A stretch of DNA of 64,000 nucleotides, from the NCBI RefSeq assembly GCF_036711975.1, contig NC_091971.1:317501-381500 (forward strand), written 5' to 3'. The notes beneath the pieces are model-generated. The model did no database searches, was not told the origin of the DNA, and saw only the letters and a program-made list of their open reading frames with translations. Positions 44,067 to 53,399 of this stretch are shown here, piece after piece. The position numbers and the translations under genes are program-made. How positions within the stretch are numbered: position 1 is the first letter of the stretch; each line of letters starts with the position of its first letter. This stretch comes from Onthophagus taurus (taxonomy: Eukaryota; Arthropoda; Insecta; Coleoptera; Scarabaeidae).

Positions 44067-45885
44067 TGTTTTTTATTTAAATCAATTGTCAAAGTGTCGT
44101 CAAGTTGGTATTGAAAGTAAAAGCGCATGTCGTGACTTTTACTTTAATTGTGTGCCACCACTGTCTATCAAATTTGTTAAGATTGATTAAAAAACAATTT
44201 TCATATAATTTTTTTGCTGCTAAATCTACCATAAAAATGTTAAGAAAGGGTGGAACGGGATGTCAACTGTCTAAACGCGAAAAAAACTCTATAATTAGGT
44301 ATTGTGAAGAAGTACAGACACCAAATACGAATTTAAAATATATATGTGATAAAGCTTCACGTATTTTTGATGTATGTGTATTGCACTTGAGTTTTAAAAT
44401 TAAATTTGTATTCAACATAATTGTATTAGGTTCACAGCACGACGGTTTTTAAAATTATTCAAACCTACAAAAAATATCAAACTGTAAAAAAACCAAAAAC
44501 ACAAGGGCGTTGTAAAATGAACTACAAAACGGATAACAATTTATATTTTATTAAAGAAGAGTTAGGAAGACAAATACAAAAATTGCATGAAAAGAAACAG
44601 TATTTTAATCTTAATGATTTACTTAATTTAGCAAGAAATGAATGTGATTTTACTAATGGTAGATCAAAATTACATAAAATTATAAAATCTATGGGATATA
44701 GATATAAAAAGATTAGCAATAGAAAAGTGTTAATTGAACAACCACATACAGTTTCAAAAAGAATTACATTTTTAAAGACATACTTGCAATACCTAGAATC
44801 CGGAGAGTATACTTTTGTTTTTCTTGACGAAACTTGGATTTACGAAAATGGCACCCAAGTTTATCAATGGGTAAATGAAAATGAAAGATTCGGTATTCCG
44901 CAAAGAGCAGAAGGCGAAGGAAAAAGATTTACAATCTTGCACGCAGGCACTTCGTCAGGGTTTTTGCCAAATTGCGATCTCTTGCTCAGTGACAACACGG
45001 AGCACAGAGATTATCATAAAAATATGACGTCAATTATTTTTATGGAATGGGTGAAAAATCAATTACTTCCGGCATTAAATAATTTGGGTGCGAAGTGTGC
45101 GGTAGTAATGGATAATGCTCCATATCACTCAAAACAAATCGAGAAAGCTCCAAGTTTCTGCACAACAAAAAATGATATGAAAAAATGGTTAACTGAACAT
45201 AATATACAGTTTGAACCAACCTTAAATAAAAAATCGTTATGGGAAATAATCTGTTATTACAAGCCTCAAATTGAAAAATCCTTTGAAATTGACAAATTAA
45301 TAAGAGACCATGGCCATACTGTTCTTCGCCTTCCTCCATACAATTGCCAATATAATCCCATTGAACTATGTTGGGCGTTCTTAAAAACTTATTACAATAA
45401 ACATGTTCAGTCCAGCTCGGAGAAAAAGATCTGTCGTGTCAAGGAGACTTGGCAAAAAGCTCTTGGTCATTACACTCCGGAGATGTGGGCAAATAGTGTT
45501 CGCCACTGTGAAGAACTAATTAAAAAAGACTGGACAACATTAATGGGAAATTCATTAATAACTGATTTACCTCCTGTCATCATCCAACTAGAGGAAGACT
45601 CAGATTCTTCCAGTAATTCTGATTTTTAAACAATATTCAAATTTTAATTATGTTATCTTAATATATTGCTCACGAGTTTTAATTTCAAAATGTAGATATT
45701 AGCCAAGTGACGAGAGATTAGTGGCTTCGTCTTTAAAGTGACAACTTCGTTTAGAATATACACAACCTTACTTATTATTTAGTGGAAAATATTATAAAGC
45801 GTGGTCATAGAACATGGTATCTAGGGTGGTACAGACCGTTTTTTTATAAAAATTTGGCAATGACAATTGATTTAAATAAAAAACA
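44067..45885 (+). mobile_element. IS630/Tc1-type transposon with 25-bp perfect inverted repeats
   Basis: TGTTTTTTATTTAAATCAAT... at 44067-44091 is perfectly inverted at 45861-45885 (25 of 25). These repeats bracket an intact transposase gene, so they are probably the terminal or subterminal repeats of a 1.8-kb element. I could not fix a target duplication, and the true ends may lie slightly outside. Confidence 0.7.
44237..45629 (+). CDS. DDE_3 (IS630/Tc1-like) transposase, one intron, intact
   Basis: Joined exons 44237-44371 and 44430-45629 give 444 residues without stops; the 58-bp intron (GTATGT...TTAG) is inferred because the two frames join in phase. N-terminus: HTH-like region (LSKREKNSIIRYC, SRIFDVHSTTVFKII). 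The catalytic domain shows FLDETWIYE (Asp about 178), AVVMDNAPYHS (Asp about 273) and PPYNCQYNPIELCWAFLK (Glu about 357). By my count 83 residues separate the second Asp and the Glu, far more than the 34 of Tc1/mariner, close to the DD82E (Sailor) type. The C-terminal tail is acidic and Ser-rich. The intact frame means a recent insertion, or less likely a domesticated gene. Confidence 0.85.
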
Positions 45886-45892
45886 AATTTTA

Positions 45893-46675
45893 CAACTAGA
45901 AACATTCGGGTTTAGCTGACTTAAGAGAAATGAGGCCGAACCCGAATATTTCTAGTTCCAGTGTTAGTTCAATAAAAATATACAACAACATAGCACTGAA
46001 TCACAATGGGGTCATACACGATTTTTTTTTTATTATATTTTCCGAAAGTTTATATAAAAATATAGTTACCGTTATTTTTTTTTTATATTTTCGAACAAAG
46101 TCATTGTTAAAAAAATTATTGAAAATTTATATACCCATTTGCGCTTTTAAAATTCCCGCGTTTATGACGTACGATTCTCACTTTTGCATCCCCTGCTCCC
46201 CGCTCAAATGCGAGAAAGAGATGAACGTCATTTAGGTTGTATTGAAAAGAGATAGAGTGTTTGTAGGTTATGTTTATTATGTTTTGTTCATGGATGTAAT
46301 AGAGACACTGTATTACATCCATGGTTTTATTTTGACACTGTCACACCGCAAGCGCTATCTAACGGACAATTTAACTTGTTTTAGACAGTGCGGTTCCTAC
46401 GTCACAGAAAAGCCGCGAACTTATTTCGTTTGAATATTTGCTATTTTTCACTTCAAATTACGCAAAATATAAAATTAATCAAAATATTTCTTTTACTTTG
46501 TGTTCATGCATATACTTGCATATATCGTTTGACATAAAAATTTTCTCTAAATTTAATAAGTGTGTATGACCCCATTAAAACGGAAACTAACACTAGACCT
46601 AGAAACATTCTGGTTTAGTTGTACGTCTCTTAAGACGGCTAAACCCGAATGTTTCTAGTCCTAGAGCATAGATGC
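45893..46675. repeat. hexamer-rich palindromic repeat (locus D), interrupted
   Basis: Left part 45893-46007 and right part 46574-46675 form one copy of the hexamer family: AACATTCGGGTTTAGC, CCGAATATTTCTAGTTCCAG, TTCAATAAAAATATACAACA, TAGCACTGAATCACAAT, then AAACTAACACTAGACCTAG, GTCTCTTAAGACGGCTAAAC. A 566-bp element splits it. Confidence 0.8.
46008..46573. mobile_element. 566-bp MITE with GGGGTCATACAC ends and AT duplication
   Basis: GGGGTCATACAC at the left and GTGTATGACCCC at the right are exact inverses. The insertion point can be read by comparison with locus A: there the uninterrupted sequence (reverse strand) is GAATCACAATTAAAAC; here it is GAATCACAAT / ATTAAAAC, so AT was duplicated. 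A 13-bp stem (CATGGATGTAATA / TATTACATCCATG) lies inside at about 46289-46325. No coding capacity. Confidence 0.8.
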
Positions 46676-46949
46676 AAATTAACCTGGAGATTTTTATTAG
46701 AGAACCATCTCTAATGGTAAATTTGGTGACATTTGCGAACAGCACAATATTCGCAAAATCTAATCACTTGTAATAATTTTTTTGTAAATCGCGACGGTAA
46801 TGAAAGCTATTACAGTACTCAAACGGGTGCTGTAATGACGCTCTTTACAGCATCCGATGCTGTAATGAGATTTTAGTAACATTTTATGGAATCAGTTCAA
46901 GTTGGTGACATTGGGTCATTAATTTTTCTAGTTGTCAATGTGACAGTGT
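46676..46949. other. no gene seen
   Basis: Short AT-rich stretch with small repeats around CTGTAATGA (TACAGTACTC..., GCTGTAATGACG, GCTGTAATGAGA). Nothing else is recognised. Confidence 0.4.
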
Positions 46950-46959
46950 TTGTCTATGG

Positions 46960-47982
46960 CATATATATACTATCTCCTATATCGCTGACTCCCTATCTAA
47001 GCAATGAGTGGCGAGCGTTTCCATCAAAAGCAGACGGAATGATATATGTTTTGTCTTTGTCGTGCCCCCATGTCGCGAAGGTGCTTGCGCGAATCGTAAA
47101 TTTTAAAGAGTTTGAAGTGGTTCGCGCGTATTTTATGCAGCTTTGAAATGCAATTATTGTAGATAATTGACTTTAATTATAAATTATCATAGATGCATCA
47201 AATAAATTAGAATATATGTACTTTTGTGTGAAATTGACGTTGAATATTGCTTTAAATATCAACTTTATGTAGGTTGTTCATTAAACATTATATTCTTTAA
47301 AATTAAATTAATACATATATACATATGTAGAAATTATTAAAAATGTGTACCAAAATATAGTTATTAATTTTTAACATAATTTGTGAGTTCACGCTCTTTA
47401 ATGAAGTTGTTACATTAATTAAAGATATAAAATATGTACTAAGGGTACTTACTATTTAATGTACATAATATTCTATCATAAAATTTTCATCATATCGATG
47501 TAATTCTTAATTAAATTTTTAAGAAAAATGTTTCAAGAAAAGGAGGGCTTTGAATTCTTTTTTATTACACTGAGATCGTTCCTTCTACCTACTCAACCAA
47601 TTTTTAGGCCCCAAAAATATCTTTTAACAAATTTTCTTCACTTTCTTAACAAATAATAATTATATTTTAAATTGCTTAGTCCTAAAATATGTTAATAATT
47701 ATGTTATTATACACATGAAACCTATAATATACATAATTAAATATTTAGATTTTAGGTTATGTTTATGTCAAACATTTATTTGGTGATTTATAAACATCAA
47801 GGTCATCAGCTGCTATTAATTTTTAATTCACCGTCCAATAAGATAAAAGCGTACTCACCACGTGTTCACGCATGTCTCTTGAGTAGACGGGGGCACGACA
47901 GAGACAGATATATATATATCTGCACTCTAGTGTTTACACTCTTTTGCTGCCTTAGTCAGCGATATAGGAGATAGTATATATA
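46960..47982. mobile_element. 1-kb inverted-repeat element with 10-bp target duplication (MULE-like)
   Basis: TTGTCTATGG occurs exactly on both sides (46950-46959 and 47983-47992). The termini TATATATACTATCTCCTATA and its inverse match, and the similarity continues through ATCGCTGACT to a TGTCTCTGTCGTGCCCCC-like block about 90 bp inside, so TIRs exceed 100 bp with interruptions. A 9-11 bp duplication and long TIRs fit a non-autonomous Mutator-like element. No transposase is present. Confidence 0.75.
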
Positions 47983-47992
47983 TTGTCTATGG

Positions 47993-48448
47993 ATGTTTAA
48001 ACGCGTTCTTAACATCGAATACAAGGTCCACAATGATGAGGACATTGAACATTGAGCAATTTCTCTTATTTTGGGAGGTGTACATGAAACATTTTTATCA
48101 GGTGAATACGTTTTGTGTTTTGACAGTTTCTATTTGTCATTCAAATTTCTATTTTCAAGTGTTACTTTGTTACCAACTGCTACATACCTATTTCCCTACA
48201 TTGTCAAAATTTATTTTATTTTTGTTAAAAAAAAAGGATAAAAAGGCGAATTACAAAAAATAGCATAAAAAACACGTTTCATAAGACTTAAAGCACCTAT
48301 TCATTAAAAAACTCGTGGCTTCGCCACTCGTTTTTCAACTTGAATTCGTGCATTTCAAGCGTGTCTTACGAAACTTGTTTTTTAATATACTATTAAATAA
48401 ATAACCAATGTAATAAAACAAAAAAAATTAATAATAATATTTTTAATC
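47993..48448. other. intergenic, 3' side of WRNIP1
   Basis: No gene recognised. It contains AT-rich runs and a short inverted pair (AAAAACTCGTGGCTTCGCCACTCGTTTTTC near 48306-48336; half-sites AAAACTCGTGGC and GCCACTCGTTTT are imperfect inverses). Confidence 0.4.
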
Positions 48449-50047
48449 TTAAAAAAATGAAACATCTTCTAATCCCTTTGGCATAAACGATGGAATTTCC
48501 CCCGGCTTTAACTTCCCATACCCCAAATCTTTCATTAATTTCGTCGGTGCGTTTCTAATATGCATAGGAACTTCGGGTTGAGATCCGCGGCATTCCGAAA
48601 TGACTCGTTTCGCTTCTGCCAAAGCGGAATCGGCTTCGCGCGACTTCGGGGCCCTTGCCAAATAAATCGCGCATTGCGCCAACAATACATCGCATTCCGG
48701 CATTCCGAGTAAATGGCACCCTTGCATTGTTGAAATAGCTAATTGAAGAGCGTTCGGATCTGCATTACCTTTAGGAAAAAAGTTAAATTTAATATATTTT
48801 AAAATAATACAAACATTACCTATATCTTCGCTAGCTGCTCTAACCATTCTTCGAGCTATAAACATTGGATCTTCTCCACTTACAATCATTCTTGTGGTCC
48901 AATAAAGCGCGGCATCCGCATCAGATCCTCTTATAGATTTATGCATGGCTGAAATGATATTGTAATGTTCTTCCCCTTTTCTATCGTAAAGTAAATGAGA
49001 TTTTTGAATCCCCTCTTTTATATCTTCAACGTTTATAATCGTTTTTTTATCACGATTGTTTTGTAAAACTAATTGTAAATTAGTCAACGCGATTCTAGCA
49101 TCTCCATCGCTTACATCAGCGAGCCATTTCAAAGCAGTTTTTTCAATACAAACCGTATCTAATACACCTCGATCATCAAAACCCCCCTGAATAACTTGAA
49201 CGTTAAATCGTCTCGCCGCATTTATTAAGATTGTTAAAAGATCCTCATCAGTTAATTTTTGAAATACAATAACTCGACATCGACTTAAAAGTGCGTTGTT
49301 TATTGTAAAAGAAGGATTCTCTGTGGTTGCCCCAATTAGAATAATTTCACCTTTTTCAACGTGAGGTAAAAAAGTATCTTGTTGTTTTTTATTAAATCTG
49401 TGAACTTCGTCCATGAAGAGAATGGTTCTTTTTTTGAATTTTGATTCTAATTTTGCAGAAGAAACAATGTTTTGGACATCCTTAACGCCGCAATTTGTAG
49501 CACATAAAGATACAAATTTAAATTTGGTGCTATTTGCTTTACAAATCTCTTGAATAACTGTAGCCAAAGAGGTTTTTCCACAACCGGGTGGTCCCCAAAG
49601 GATCATATTTGGGATTTCTTGTTTTTCTAAAAGATTTTTTAAAACCGATTCATCTCCCAAGATATGTTGTTGACCCAAGAAGTCATTTAAAGTTTTTGGA
49701 ACAACTTGTTTTGCTAACGGTACCATAAAGTTTAAATCGCATTCGGTTTTTTCTTTTAATTTTTGCTCGTTGTTCGGTTTCACCGAAGTTGAAGGTACTT
49801 CATCTTTGGGTCGTACAAAAATATTTGCTAATTTAGATGATTTTGGTGAACTTTTAAACGTGAATTTAGGCGATTTTTGTGCGTTTAATTTGGATTCCGG
49901 TGAAGGTGTTCTTTTTCTTTTCGAATGTGGCACATTTTCCTTTGAATTTAAAAATAAACATGTATTGACGTGTTGTTCTATTTTATTTAATGGAAAATTT
50001 TTATTGCAAATCGGACACTCCGTTGATTTCATTTCAGAATCACACAT
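48449..50047 (-). CDS. WRNIP1: WRNIP1/Mgs1 AAA+ ATPase, 2 exons
   Basis: Nuclear AAA+ ATPase of the WRNIP1/Mgs1/RarA family, acting at stalled replication forks and in ubiquitin-dependent damage tolerance. A UBZ4-type ubiquitin-binding zinc finger opens the protein (C11, C14, H26, C30), then a basic Ser/Pro-rich linker, then the ATPase: Walker A GPPGCGKTS at 152-160, Walker B ILFMDEVHRF, sensor 1 GATTENPSF, arginine-finger region ALLSRC, then the RarA C-terminal oligomerisation part (SIRGSDADAALYWTTRM; PMHIRNAPTKLMKDLGYG). Exons are 50047-48820 and 48768-48449 (515 residues). The 51-bp intron is a multiple of three with no stop, so unspliced sequence also reads open; homology (ASEDIG|NADPNAL) shows it should be removed. 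Confidence 0.95.
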   Translation of the reverse strand: MCDSEMKSTECPICNKNFPLNKIEQHVNTCLFLNSKENVPHSKRKRTPSPESKLNAQKSPKFTFKSSPKSSKLANIFVRPKDEVPSTSVKPNNEQKLKEKTECDLNFMVPLAKQVVPKTLNDFLGQQHILGDESVLKNLLEKQEIPNMILWGPPGCGKTSLATVIQEICKANSTKFKFVSLCATNCGVKDVQNIVSSAKLESKFKKRTILFMDEVHRFNKKQQDTFLPHVEKGEIILIGATTENPSFTINNALLSRCRVIVFQKLTDEDLLTILINAARRFNVQVIQGGFDDRGVLDTVCIEKTALKWLADVSDGDARIALTNLQLVLQNNRDKKTIINVEDIKEGIQKSHLLYDRKGEEHYNIISAMHKSIRGSDADAALYWTTRMIVSGEDPMFIARRMVRAASEDIGNVCIILKYIKFNFFPKGNADPNALQLAISTMQGCHLLGMPECDVLLAQCAIYLARAPKSREADSALAEAKRVISECRGSQPEVPMHIRNAPTKLMKDLGYGKLKPGEIPSFMPKGLEDVSFF

Positions 50048-50139
50048 TTTTAGATTAATTTAAAAATTGTAAATATTCCAAACATAACCTTTACAAACTT
50101 TTTTTGACAGATAAAAGTGAGGTTATGTCAATGTTATAT

Positions 50140-50693
50140 CACAGAATAACCAGAAATGACAGTGAACCCGTCTAGACAAAATCGGGCCTTGTGAATCGCC
50201 ATTTTATTGGAGTTTATTTTGAGCTAATATCACATCGGTTTATTATTTACTAATAAAAGTTTGACATATTGACTCCAACCTAAAGTCTATTTATGATATA
50301 TACATAAGTTTATATAAGTACGTGTATCTCAAATAATTAAATAATGTTTCTTATCATTAACTGTTTGGGTAAATTACTAAGAACGTGTAGTTCTGTCCTT
50401 AAAATTATCAATAACGATGGATTAAAAAAATTTATATTGCAATTCTACTTTTATATATAAATTGTGTATATATTATATTATTAAATAAAATAATAGTATA
50501 AACACAAAAAAAAATGCTGTGTATAAATAATTCTTTTACGATACAAATTTGAGCGTGTGAACCTGTATTATAAACTCCAATAAAATGGCTGAAACAGTGG
50601 AGCCATACATGGCGCCAAAGCATCGAGGTCCCAAACTCGCCAATCTAAAACATCAAACGTTCCGACAAAGCTGTCAGTTCTGGTTATTCTGTG
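50140..50693. mobile_element. 554-bp MITE with 7-bp target duplication, between WRNIP1 and the HAD gene
   Basis: CACAGAATAACCAGAAATGA at the left and its near-perfect inverse (GTTCTGGTTATTCTGTG) at the right, flanked by GTTATAT (50133-50139 and 50694-50700). A second inverted pair, CGCCATTTTATTGGAGTTTA / TAAACTCCAATAAAATGGC, lies inside. It starts about 90 bp upstream of the WRNIP1 start codon, so it may form part of its promoter region. No coding capacity. Confidence 0.8.
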
Positions 50694-50760
50694 GTTATAT
50701 TACATTTTTTATAAGATTATAAAAATTTATTTATTTCAGAAAGTTCTTTGTTACATTTAT

Positions 50761-51549
50761 TCAATGAATTACTTCTGAGAATGAAGGTAATCCATAATCT
50801 TCCGGTTTAAACTCACTAAAATGATTAAGTACTTTATCGGCACGTCTAAGTGATGAGAAAGGTGTTAAAACGCTTGAAATTCCAACAACTTTCATAGAAG
50901 CATTTTCAGCTGCTAAAACTCCAACTGGGGTGTTCTCAAACACCAAACAAGATTGAGATGGGGGGTTATCTTTGAAACATCCTTTACAAATTGTAAAAAT
51001 TTCACCGCTTGGTTTTGAGTTTATTAATTTAGGATCATCACCGCACACAATAAACGAAAACATTGCCATGAGTTCTTTGATATGTGAAGTTTTTTTCTTC
51101 ATCATTAATTGAGATGATGATGTAACTGCAGCCATGGGTATATTATTTTTGTGTAAATGTTGTAATAATGTTGCAACACCCGGTTTTAATTGAGCACCCA
51201 TTAAGTATTTATCATATAATTGGGAATGTTCAAGATCCAATTTCTGCCATGTACATTCCTCGAGACTTAGCTCGTTTATTACTGTTTCCCACATTGATTT
51301 GCATGTTTTTCCCATTAATTTATATCTCCATTCAGGTGTGTATTGTAAATGATACATATCAAAAATCTCTTTATTTGCCATATCTATTGATTGTTGATTA
51401 TCGAGTATTGTTCCATCTAAATCAAAGATACAATGGGTCACCGCAGCATATAGATTGTAACGTGCTGTTGATTTTGTTCTACAATTTAAATAAACTGGGA
51501 GTTTTTTTGATATGAACAGATTAGTAATAATAAATTTTGATGGGTTCAT
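50761..51549 (-). CDS. HAD-family pseudouridine-5'-phosphatase-like (Gs1-like) hydrolase, single exon
   Basis: 262 residues. Haloacid dehalogenase-type phosphatase related to pseudouridine-5'-phosphatase (PUDP/Gs1-like), which dephosphorylates pseudouridine 5'-monophosphate. Motif I is CIFDLDGTILD (nucleophile Asp43, Asp45); motif II AAVTSSS; motif III Lys in SKPSGEIF; motif IV VFENTPVGVLAAENA, where the usual FEDSP-type acid pair is EN. An N-terminal extension of about 36 residues, basic and hydroxylated (KFIITNLFISKKLP...RTKSTARY), could be a mitochondrial presequence and is not typical of the family. No intron. The stop overlaps an AATAAA on the minus strand. Substrate is inferred from family only. 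Confidence 0.88.
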   Translation of the reverse strand: MNPSKFIITNLFISKKLPVYLNCRTKSTARYNLYAAVTHCIFDLDGTILDNQQSIDMANKEIFDMYHLQYTPEWRYKLMGKTCKSMWETVINELSLEECTWQKLDLEHSQLYDKYLMGAQLKPGVATLLQHLHKNNIPMAAVTSSSQLMMKKKTSHIKELMAMFSFIVCGDDPKLINSKPSGEIFTICKGCFKDNPPSQSCLVFENTPVGVLAAENASMKVVGISSVLTPFSSLRRADKVLNHFSEFKPEDYGLPSFSEVIH

Positions 51550-52213
51550 GTCTAAAATTAATGAATTTAAAACTTATTTGTAACAAATGTCATCATTTTG
51601 TCATGAACTTTTAATTGAGTGGGTCAGAAGTAAAGTGAACCAAGTCCACTTAAGTTCGTTTCGAGAAAACGGACCGTTTGGTTTCGATCCATTTACTAAT
51701 TTTTTGTAATAGGCAACGAAATTTTTAAAGTTGATATTTTTTATAAATAAGTATCTGCACTATTGTTACTTAATATAGGTGTTATTTAAAAGAAACTTTA
51801 TTATTTTAGCTATACAACCGGTTAAAAGAAAGAAATGTGGACTTAGTTTACTTTTACTCTGATTTTTTTTTACCACAATTCGATCAATTCCAACTATTAA
51901 TACGGTGTGAAAAAGTAATAACAATTTCTTTTATAGAAACATTTTTCTTAAGGAAAATGTAAGAAAAGTAGTACAGTTTATAAGAGTTAACCTCACAAAA
52001 GAAATTAAAATACTAGAAAAAACAACAATTTTATTCATAACGTATGTGCACAATCATTCATAAATAACGTCATATTGTTCGGTTTCCTCTGGAATTTCAC
52101 TCGATCTAGTATTCGTTTGAACAGGTAATGACTTATAAAAGTTGTGGTAGATTGGAGGTATGAAAGGAAGTAATGAAATCATATCTTTTTTCTTAATATC
52201 AGTTATACAGCGC

Positions 52214-52946
52214 CTAGCGTTGTACAGCGGTTATTGATGCCAACGAAGAAAGATTTCTACCATTTTTGTTGTTTCTTTTTATGTTAATTTCTTTGAATGG
52301 AAGTAAGTTATCAGCTGTGTCCTTATAAAATATTGAAAATGGGTGTCCTCTTTTGAACTGAAGTCGTTGAATCTTCAACCAATTTACAGGTTCTTTGTTG
52401 GTATTTATTTTTCTATTAGTAATGTGCTCTAATAAATCTTTGGTTGACAAAAAATCATTGAATTTAAGCTCAGTGACCTTATATGGCGTTTTCTTTCTTG
52501 AGCTTTTAATTATTTTAATCCAGTCATCTGGGCCATAAAGCATTCATAAAGCGTCATTAGGCAGATAGGAATGCCCAGATATCATGAATATCACATTAAT
52601 TGTCTTGGCTGCAGTAAACGCTTCATTGCACAGCTTCAGTAATTGCACTGATAAATTAATATTTCGATTTTGCCCTCCGCAAGTGTCGCAGTATAAAGTT
52701 ATTTCAGTACAATTTAGATATTTCTTGCGAACCACTGCCTCCCTCTGTTTCATTCCATACAAACATTTCAGGTGGTCCGGAATTAATTGGATGAACACCG
52801 CAATTATACATGTACAAATTTCGTTTATAATAAGCGACTGACGTGGTTAGTTTTGGAAATGCTAGAGCCTTCTGCAAGTCAAATGTACAAGCATAATAAT
52901 TTTCTGAAACTTGTGAAGCCTCATTCTTCAACTCATTTCTCTTCAT
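52214..52946 (-). pseudogene. transposase-like protein of an unnamed family, frameshifted
   Basis: In order: ENYYACTFDLQKALAFPKLT, RNLYMYNCGVH, MFVWNETEGGSGSQE, then after a frameshift near 52715 LNCTEITLYCDTCGGQNRN, VIFMISGHSYLPNDA, an in-frame stop at about 52544, and a further 109 codons (DDWIKIIKSSRKKTPYKV...; FKRGHPFSIFYKD). I recognise the YYACTFDLQKA / CDTCGGQNRN / SGHSYLPND pattern from many uncharacterised arthropod proteins but cannot name a superfamily. LYCDTCGGQN could hold a catalytic Asp as in RNase H-fold enzymes; that is inference. More N-terminal coding probably lies to the right, interrupted by stops. Confidence 0.55.
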
Positions 52947-53399
52947 GTCTCTTTTTGAAAATAAACATATCTGTTGTGGTTTTCGGATTTTACAAAAGTA
53001 AACTTTTTGTTTAAACGGATAGAAATTTAAAAGTAAGTTTTAGCTTCTTTTGGCGCTCTTTTTCTTATGTCCTTAGAAGAGTGTTATAACGAATTTTTAC
53101 TGTTTATGTACATACCATGGTCAGAAAGACTTAAGTCTTCGAATTCTTTATTAGAACCTGTGTTCAAATCCATCACTAAATTAACCACACAAGAAATTCA
53201 CATGAAGATTGCAATGACGGATTATAAAAAGAGCTGTCAGCGACAGTTGAGAGTTCTGACTTAGCCCACTTTATCACAGAATCTTAAGCTACTTGGACTT
53301 AGTTCATTTTTTCAATGAAAAATGGTGCGAATCATTCAGTATTAAAGTGAACTAGCGTACATTATTGGTAACATCGTTACATTACATAGAATACATATC

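Noticed and set aside
46886-47146. 86-codon + strand frame
   Set aside because: It straddles the 10-bp target duplication and the end of the MULE-like element, so it is chimeric by chance.
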